Assembly (NCBI GenBank): GCA_025457615.1
Contig: JALOTZ010000029.1
Location: forward strand, 1 to 42,679
Length of the DNA stretch: 42,679 nucleotides
DNA from: Verrucomicrobiota bacterium
Lineage (GTDB): Bacteria; Verrucomicrobiota; Verrucomicrobiia; Limisphaerales; DSYF01
Direction: 5' to 3'
Shown: in pieces, positions 24,053 through 32,900 of the stretch
Position numbering within the stretch: the first letter of the stretch is position 1
How the letters are laid out: the number at the start of each line of letters is the position of its first letter
Notes under the pieces: generated by a model
What the model was told of the DNA's origin: nothing
Database searches by the model: none
The model's input: only the letters and a program-made list of their open reading frames with translations
Program-made: the position numbers and the translations under genes

Positions 24053-25162
24053 TTACCCGTCCGCCGGGGGCGCGCAGAGATACCCGTTGTTGTAAGCGTC
24101 CAACTCCGAGTGCAGGTACTGTCCTTCGCACTTCCAGGCGCGACTGTTGGCGCGGGTGTGGATCGGGTTGGCCTCCAGCCACTCGTCCGCCTGCTCCAGG
24201 ATGTCCTCGATGCAGTTCGACTCGTTGCCGACATACACATTGAGCTTGGCGGCGACGAGTTGCTCGAAGAGGTTGAGCCACTTGTTGCCCTGCGTGGGTC
24301 GTTGCATGAGCCGGATGGCCGTGCACTTCTTGAGCGTCATTCCGCCGATCTCGATCTCCTCAACCGGCCAGGCTTCCGGATGGGTCTTCCAGTAGCCTTG
24401 GCTGCGCACGCCGGGCGCTTCCCGCGGGCACAAACCCGCATCCCAACTCATGTCGGTCTGGCCAGCCTCGAGCGTGATGCACAGGGTGGTGCCCGTCGCC
24501 GGATCCGCGTCGCTGTCCATCTCGGGGTCCAGGCCCTGGTTGCTGGGGCTGAAGGTGTAGCCAGGCGGGGCCACGAACTGCAAGGCATAGTCGCCGGCTG
24601 CCAGTCCGGTGAAGCTGTAAAAACCGTCGGCGTCGGTCGTGGTTTCATCCAGCACCTCCCCGTTGCAACCAGTCAGTTGCACCGGCAGGAACGGCAGACC
24701 CCATTCGTCGGGGTCCTGAAGGCCGTCGCCGTCCAGATCCTCCCAGACGCGATCCCCGATTTCGCCGGTGGGCGGCGCTTCGCCACAGCCGGTCAGAACG
24801 AAATTGGCGGGGGTGGTGTCGAGGGGAACATATCGCAGATGAACCCCTCCGGAAGGCTCCACGCAGACCAGACCCGGGCGCAGGTTGCCCAGTCGCACTT
24901 CGTAGAGGGCGGGGGATGGGGTGCTGATGGAGATCGCGTAATTGCCGTTGGAATCCGTCAGGGCGGAGGTGAAGCCGCCTTGCAGATTCGTGGCGATCAC
25001 GGTGATTCCCTCGAGTGGGGTGGCGGGCGTGGTGTCGGAGCAGGTCACCCGGCCGGCGATCTGCTGGGCCGAAGCGGTGCCGGTCAACAGCGGCAGCATC
25101 AACAGGGCAGCGCCCAGGAAACTGGCTTTCGCAATCATGGCAGTCTGAATCGATGTCTTCAT
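24053..25162 (-). CDS. Secreted SdrD-B-like repeat protein with GYWKTHP module
   Basis: The 369-residue exported protein has a signal peptide (1-32, cut after TASA), a first carboxypeptidase-regulatory-like beta domain (about 34-125; ITVIATNLQGGFTSALTDSNGNY), an SdrD-B-like domain (134-244; GEIGDRVWEDLDGDGLQDPDEWG and TDADGFYSFTGLAAGDYAL, a putative Ca2+-binding collagen-binding-B fold) and a C-terminal module starting SQGYWKTHPEAWPV (254-267) rich in cysteines. The GYWKTHP module occurs in assorted surface proteins and has no known function. The ATG at 25162 is preceded by GGAAG at 4 bases, a real ribosome-binding site. Probably a cell-surface protein. Confidence 0.85.
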   Translation of the reverse strand: MKTSIQTAMIAKASFLGAALLMLPLLTGTASAQQIAGRVTCSDTTPATPLEGITVIATNLQGGFTSALTDSNGNYAISISTPSPALYEVRLGNLRPGLVCVEPSGGVHLRYVPLDTTPANFVLTGCGEAPPTGEIGDRVWEDLDGDGLQDPDEWGLPFLPVQLTGCNGEVLDETTTDADGFYSFTGLAAGDYALQFVAPPGYTFSPSNQGLDPEMDSDADPATGTTLCITLEAGQTDMSWDAGLCPREAPGVRSQGYWKTHPEAWPVEEIEIGGMTLKKCTAIRLMQRPTQGNKWLNLFEQLVAAKLNVYVGNESNCIEDILEQADEWLEANPIHTRANSRAWKCEGQYLHSELDAYNNGYLCAPPADG

Positions 25163-25274
25163 AGGGCTTCCTTTGGGTTCGAGGTTTGCACGCATCCTGA
25201 AACCGGGTTGCGCGCATGGCAAGCGTCTTGTCGGCTTTGCTGGGGACGGCGGCTTCCGTAGTTGTGCGTAGCCT

Positions 25275-25302
25275 TTGCCCCCTTGGGGATTCCCTGTAAG
25301 CT
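25275..25302 (+). promoter_or_regulatory. Candidate promoter of the UvrD-type helicase, leaderless
   Basis: TTGCCC (25275-25280), 16 bases, TAAGCT (25297-25302), then 6 bases to the ATG at 25309. Confidence 0.4.
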
Positions 25303-25308
25303 GGACGC

Positions 25309-27384
<2,076 letters not shown>

Positions 27385-27486
27385 GATGTCTGGCGGGTGG
27401 CGGCGGGGGAGCCGGGGTGTCGAGGCTGTCGTGTGACGCCCGAGGGAATGGCCGCCTTTTTAAGCCGGTTCTTGCGGCTACGAGGC

Positions 27487-28533
27487 TCAAGGGGAGGTGG
27501 AGGCCAGTTCGGCTTGGGGCAGCGCCGGGGCCGGTTGCCGCCGGGATTGGAGGTGATCGGCCAGGCTTTCCGTGGAGGGTGTGAGCCCCTCCGCTTCGAT
27601 CGCGTGGAGGATGCGTTCCTCCGTCATGATGAAGCGGTCGCGTTTGTAGAGCAGATAGTTGCCGCGCATCTCCGAGGGGGTCAGATTGATGGTCACCAGG
27701 TTCGCGCCGGTTCGCAGTCCCCGGCGATAACCCTCGACCGGTTGCGCCAGGTTCAGGGCGCTGACCGAGGGGATCACCCAGTCCGGACGCATGAGGCGCA
27801 TGGCGGCCATGCAATTGAGGGTTTGGTTGATGTCAGCGGCGGGGGCGTCTTTGAGCGGGGTTTCGTCGCCGGGAATGAACGGGCTGACGCTGCATCCGGC
27901 CAGGGGGAGAGTCTTGGCCAGCGCCAGGTTGGTGAGCAGATCGGCGGTGGTCTGGCCGGGCAGGCCGGCGATGAAACCGGAACTGACGTTCCAGCCGGCG
28001 TCGGCCAGCAGGCGGATGTGCCGGAGGCGGTTGGCCAGGGTGCCGGGCGCATGAAAGCGTTCGTAGCGGCCGGGTCCGGCCATCTCGAACTTCATGATAT
28101 AGGTGGTGGCTCCCGCTTCGTGCAATTGCGCGTAGAGCGCCGGGCCAAGGCTGCCGAGGCACACGCTGATGCCCAGGTTGGTCTCGCGACGCAGCATCCG
28201 CACCAGGGGCAACACCACGTCCCGCGCCGCCACCGGGTCCTCCCCCGTCTGAATGTTGACATCCGTGACGCTGTCGGGGCGCTGGTGGATCAGCAGTTCG
28301 GCGAGCGGCTCGAATGTGGCGCGAAACCGCGAGAGCGCGCCGTTGTCGCGTCGCATGCCGCAGTAATCGCAGTTCTGCCGGCAGTAGTTGGAGGCCTCGA
28401 CGACCGCCCGAACGAAGACGCGGCGACCGAACCGCGCCCGGGCGGTTTCGGCGGCGTAGGAATGGAGATCGGCCTGAGCCTGCCCTGTCGCCTTGATGTG
28501 GGCTGCGGTTGGAATGAACGAACGATCCGGCAC
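27487..28533 (-). CDS. Radical SAM protein of the HydE/PylB/BioB superfamily
   Basis: The 348-residue protein has the radical SAM cluster motif CRQNCDYC (Cys51, Cys55, Cys58; CX3CX2C), with Tyr before the third Cys as usual. The body follows HydE (maturase of [FeFe] hydrogenase) and methylornithine synthase PylB: FVRAVVEASNYCRQNCDYCGM, SVTDVNIQTGEDP, GISVCLGSLGPALYAQLHEAGATTY, MKFEMAGPGRYERFHAPGT, NVSSGFIAGLPGQT, SVSPFIPGDETPL and NLTPSEMRGNYLLYKR. The BioB_TRAM-like C-terminal region is present. No hydF, hydG or hydA and no pyl genes are nearby, so the substrate is unknown. GTG start with a good promoter 6 bases before it. Confidence 0.9.
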   Translation of the reverse strand: MPDRSFIPTAAHIKATGQAQADLHSYAAETARARFGRRVFVRAVVEASNYCRQNCDYCGMRRDNGALSRFRATFEPLAELLIHQRPDSVTDVNIQTGEDPVAARDVVLPLVRMLRRETNLGISVCLGSLGPALYAQLHEAGATTYIMKFEMAGPGRYERFHAPGTLANRLRHIRLLADAGWNVSSGFIAGLPGQTTADLLTNLALAKTLPLAGCSVSPFIPGDETPLKDAPAADINQTLNCMAAMRLMRPDWVIPSVSALNLAQPVEGYRRGLRTGANLVTINLTPSEMRGNYLLYKRDRFIMTEERILHAIEAEGLTPSTESLADHLQSRRQPAPALPQAELASTSP

Positions 28534-28539
28534 GGGCCG

Positions 28540-28568
28540 AGTTAACCGCGGGCGGCTTCGGAGTTCAA
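28540..28568 (-). promoter_or_regulatory. Promoter of the HydE-like gene, leaderless
   Basis: On the minus strand TTGAAC (28568-28563), 17 bases, TTAACT (28545-28540), then 6 bases to the GTG at 28533. It is divergent from the glycosyltransferase promoter, from which it is separated by about 50 bases. Confidence 0.55.
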
Positions 28569-28617
28569 ACCAAAAGCTTGAGAGTTGGGAAAGGCAGTGG
28601 GGCGAACACTCGGTTTA

Positions 28618-28647
28618 TTGAAATGTGTCCCCGGCCGGGCCTAACCT
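28618..28647 (+). promoter_or_regulatory. Promoter of the glycosyltransferase, leaderless
   Basis: TTGAAA (28618-28623), 18 bases, TAACCT (28642-28647), then 5 bases to the GTG at 28653. The ATG at 28623 overlaps the -35 box and so should not be transcribed; this fixes the start. Confidence 0.55.
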
Positions 28648-28652
28648 GCCGG

Positions 28653-29351
28653 GTGAACTGGCCCGCGTCCTGTGCCGCCGTGATTCCCTGTTTGAACGAG
28701 GGAAAGGCCATCGGTCGCGTCGTGCGCGAGGTTCGAAACCATCTGCCCTCGGTTCTCGTGGTGGATGACGGTTCGACCGACGATACCGGCGCGCGCGCGC
28801 ACGCGGCCGGGGCGCAAGTGATCCGTCACGCGACGCCGCAGGGCAAGGGCGCGGCGTTGCGTGCGGGTTGGACGGTTGCCCGCCAGCAGGGGTTTGACTG
28901 GGTGTTGTGCCTGGACGGGGACGGTCAGCACGCGGCGGCGGATATCCCGGCCTTCCTGGCCTGTGCCGAGCAAACGGGCGCGGCGATGGTGGTGGGGGAC
29001 CGGATGGCACATCCCGAGGGAATGCCCTGGCTGCGGCGCCAGGTGAATCGCTGGATGAGCCGGCGCTTGTCCCGGTTGTCCGGAAAACACCTGCCGGACA
29101 CGCAGAACGGATTCCGGCTGATCAACCTTGCCTGCTGCGCGCCGCAATGTACGGTGGCCGCGCATTTCGAAATCGAGTCCGAGCTGCTCCTGGATTTCCT
29201 CCAACAGGGTGTCCGCGTGGAATTTGTGCCAGTGACCGTGATTTACGAGTCGGAGCGCAGCAAGATCCATCCGTGGCGCGACACGCTGCGCTGGTTCCGG
29301 TGGTGGCGCGGCGCGGCTCGGCGGTTTCGTCGGGCCCGACGCGATGCTTGA
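28653..29351 (+). CDS. Family 2 glycosyltransferase, polyprenyl-phosphate hexose synthase-like
   Basis: The 232-residue GT-A-fold enzyme has AVIPCLNEGKAIGRVV (9-24), the nucleotide-binding VVDDGSTDDT (36-45) and the metal-binding DxD site CLDGDGQH (86-93). NGFRLI followed by FEIESELLLDFLQQGVRVEFVPVTVIY is the dolichyl-phosphate mannose synthase-like pattern. The acceptor is probably a polyprenyl phosphate or another lipid; the sugar donor is not predictable. The GTG at 28653 is chosen from promoter spacing. There are no membrane helices except a hydrophobic-aromatic, Arg-rich tail. Confidence 0.9.
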   Translation: MNWPASCAAVIPCLNEGKAIGRVVREVRNHLPSVLVVDDGSTDDTGARAHAAGAQVIRHATPQGKGAALRAGWTVARQQGFDWVLCLDGDGQHAAADIPAFLACAEQTGAAMVVGDRMAHPEGMPWLRRQVNRWMSRRLSRLSGKHLPDTQNGFRLINLACCAPQCTVAAHFEIESELLLDFLQQGVRVEFVPVTVIYESERSKIHPWRDTLRWFRWWRGAARRFRRARRDA

Positions 29352-29386
29352 CCGGAGGCGCGCGGTGTCGTCAATGTCCCGGACGA

Positions 29387-29791
29387 ATGGTGAATGATTT
29401 GTCTCAAGCGGGCGGGGGGACCGATGCGGGGCCGGGGTGGGGACGTCGCTGGCTGCGGATCGTTGTGCGTCTGGTGGTGGCCATCCTGATCACCGTGATG
29501 TTTGGGCGGGTGCTGCATTTGTCCGTGCAGGTTTCGCAGCGGGAGGGGCGGGTGCCGGGGTTCGCCCTCGGGATGGCGCACGGGGCGCTCATGCCCTGCG
29601 GGTTTCCCATGTTGCTGGTGGGTCAGGACCTGCCGATCTACGCTGAGCGCAACACGGGGCGCACCTACAAGCTCGGTTACACCCTGGGCGTCAACCTGTG
29701 TGGCGCGGTGTTCTTCGGATCCGTGTACTGGCGGGTCGGACGCCTGCGGAGGCTGGCCCGGGAACTTCAAAGTCCATCAGCCCGCTCGTAG
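29387..29791 (+). CDS. Small membrane protein of unknown function
   Basis: The 134-residue protein has three probable membrane helices: about residues 22-42 (LRIVVRLVVAILITVMFGRVL), 56-76 (FALGMAHGALMPCGFPMLLVG) and 91-111 (YTLGVNLCGAVFFGSVYWRVG). Basic residues flank them. No family is recognised, although helix 2 (GMAHGALMPCGFPMLL) contains a GxxxG-like and Cys-Gly-Phe-Pro pattern worth noting. It lies 35 bases after the glycosyltransferase in the same direction, so it may act with it in lipid-linked sugar handling; that is inference only. Confidence 0.7.
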   Translation: MVNDLSQAGGGTDAGPGWGRRWLRIVVRLVVAILITVMFGRVLHLSVQVSQREGRVPGFALGMAHGALMPCGFPMLLVGQDLPIYAERNTGRTYKLGYTLGVNLCGAVFFGSVYWRVGRLRRLARELQSPSARS

Positions 29792-29960
29792 AGTCCGCAT
29801 CTTGCCAGTCCGTGAGGAGCCCACTCGCTGCCGAGCGAGCCGCATCCATCCTGTTGGAGCCGACGCCAGGAGGCTGCCGTTCTTCAGCGCGGGTCACGCA
29901 AGCCTGCTGGCCTCGGCTCCCACGCCCGTCGGCATGCCGGGGACCGATGCCGCGTCTATC

Positions 29961-32900
29961 TCAAGGTGTCGGCTTGACCAGTCGGAAGAAGCCGCGGCTG
30001 CCGAGGGCGTCCAATTCCACCCGGTTGAGTCCGTTGGTGCTGACGACGGATGCCGGCTGGTTGGTCCAGAGGCCACTGGCCAGTTCGGTGCAGCGCTGGA
30101 TGGTGTGGGGGCCGGCCAGGGCGGGCCAGGTCAGGGCCACCTTGCCGGGCGTTGCGGGTGACAGGGCCAGGGGCGGTGCGCCGGTCGCCAGCCGGTAGGA
30201 TTGCTGGGTGCCGGCCGGATCGAGTTCCACCACGTAGCGATCGCTGCTCAGTGTCGGGGCGATGGCCACGGGTTTCCAACGGGGTTGTGCCAGGTTGGCT
30301 GCGGATTCGAGCCACCAGCCGGCGGGCTGCGCCGACCAGCTCAGAACCAGGCGTCCATTGAGCACTCCGAACTTCAGTTCCGGGTTGAGCAGGATCAAGG
30401 GTTGGATTTCCACCTGACTGTTCATCAGCGTGCGGTTTCCGCTCTCGTCGATGGCCTCCCAGGTGGTGTTGACGACGTGCGAGCCTGAGGCGGTCAGGTT
30501 GGTCTCCATGGTATAGATGCGAACCGTCACTTCGCCGCATCCGTCCACGGCCTCGGGCGGTTCCGGAGTCCAGAGCGCACCGGGTTCGATCACCTGCAAC
30601 GCCTGGGCCTCGACGAACTGGGGCGGCGTCGTGTCGCGGACGGTGATGCGCTGCACGCAGGTGTTGCGGTTGCCGCAATCGTCTGTGGCCCTCCAGGTGC
30701 GGTCGATCACGCTCACCGTGGCGCCCGGCAGGGCGGGCGGCTGGGGCGGCAGGACCGGTTCGGGTCCCTGGGGCTGCGGCGCGGGCAACGGTTTGAGCTT
30801 GGACAGGTTGCCGATGGAGACCGTTTGCGCCCCGGTGCTGATCGGTTGGGGCGGGACGGTCGCCTTTTCGGCGGACACGAGGTCGGAGGCGATGGTGCCG
30901 CCAACCTGGCTGGGCCTCTGGGAGGACAGGACCACCCAGATCTCCACCACCACGCGATCCCCGCTCTCGAGGCCCGAGATGCGGAACTTGCCCAGGATCT
31001 TCTCATCGATGCTGCCGGGGTTCAGCAGCGTCGAGTGAAACGATTCCACCCGGGCGTTGGCGTTCGGGTCAAGCGTGCCGGGATCCGAGAAATCCACGAA
31101 GGCGCAATAGACCATGTAGTTGGTGTCGTAACCGAACCGGTCGTTGGATGTGGTGTGGGTGCTCCAACTGGAGGTGAACTCGAGGGTGCCGCGTTCGGGG
31201 CCGGGCCCGCCGCTCACTTCGATCACGGCTTCGAAGGGGACGAGTTGGCCGAGCGCCATCGGTTCGCCGCCCAGCGAGGTGAGGGCGTCGAGCTGGCCGC
31301 CGGGCGCGGAGTAGGCCACCGCGTTGCGCAGCGGCGCCAGAGCCCGGCCGGTCAGGGACGCGCTTTCCGGGCACGGCAGACTGGCCGGAGCCAGCTTGAC
31401 GTAGGTAGGTGCGTAGGGGCCGGTGTTCAGGTCGGGGTCCGCCGCATACCACTTGATCAAGTACTGGCTCGGCACCGGCACGTCGGTGTAGTCCACGGAC
31501 ACGTTGGGATCGCAGTTGTCGGTGGCAGTGGCCGTGCCCAGCGCCGTGGGCTCGATCGAATCGCCGCATTCCACCGTGACGCTGCCGGGGCAGGTGATTA
31601 GGGGCGCCTGCGTGTCATCTACAGTGATGACCTGGATGCACTCGGCCACGTTGCCGCAGTCGTCCGCCGCGCGATACACGCGGGTCACCGTTCCCGGACA
31701 GCTCCCCACCAAGCCACTGTCACTGGCCAGCGCGAAGGCCAGCGTGGCATCGCATGTGTCGCTCGCCTTGCCCCCGGCCGCCAGGAAGGCGGCGAGTGTG
31801 GCGTGCGCGGACGGCACGTCGTCGGCGCATTGGACGGTGAGGTTCGGGGCACTGATTTTGGGTGGAATGGTGTCCTGCACGAGGATGGTCTGCACCCGGC
31901 TGGTGGTGTTGCCGCAAGCATCGGTGGCGGTCCAGGTGCGGGCGATGCTCATGGTGCCCGCGCACGCGCCGGCGCTCATCACGTCGCTGTAGATGAGAAT
32001 CCATCCACTGGCATCGGTCGCGGTGGCCCGGCCCGTCACGTTGGTCCGCGTATCCGCCGGGCATTCCAACGTGATGTTGGCGGGTGGCGTCAGCGTCGGA
32101 GCCGTCGTGTCACGGACGGTGATGGTCTGGATGGCGGTGGCGACATTGCCGCACTCGTCGGTGGCCGACCAGGTGCGCGCGATGGTCTTGGACCCGCCGC
32201 AACCCGTGGTGACCGCGTCGGAGAAGCTGACGGCAGGTGTGCCGCAATTGTCCTGCGCGGAGGCGATGCCGGTGGCGATGGGCGCCGTGTGGGCGGGCAG
32301 TTCCAGCGTCACGCTCGGCGGGATCGAGAGTGTCGGGCGTGTGGTGTCGCGGACGATGATGGTCTGGACGGCGGTGGCGACGTTGCCGCATTCGTCGGTG
32401 GCTGACCATGTGCGGGCGATGGTCTTGGACCCGCCGCAACCGGTGGTGACCGCATCCGCGAAACTCACCGTGGGCGTGCCGCAATTGTCCTGCGCGGAGG
32501 CGATGCCGGTGGCGACCGGTGCCGTGGTGGCCGGGCATTCCAGGGTGACGCTGGGCGGGATCGAGAGTGTCGGGCGCGTGGTGTCGCGGACGGTGATGGT
32601 CTGGACGGCGGTGGCGACGTTGCCGCATTCGTCGATGGCCGACCACGTGCGGGTGATGGTCTTGGACCCGCCGCAACCTGCCGTGACCGCATCGGAGAAG
32701 CTGACGGCAGGCGTGCCGCAATTGTCCTGGGCGGTGGCTACGCCGGTGGCGTTCGGTACCGTGTTGGCCGGGCATTCCAGGGTGACGCTGGGCGGGATCG
32801 ACAATGTCGGGCGCGTGGTGTCGCGGACGGTGATGGTCTGGACAGCGGTGGCGACGTTGCCGCATTCGTCGGTGGCCGACCAGGTCCGCACGATGGTCTT

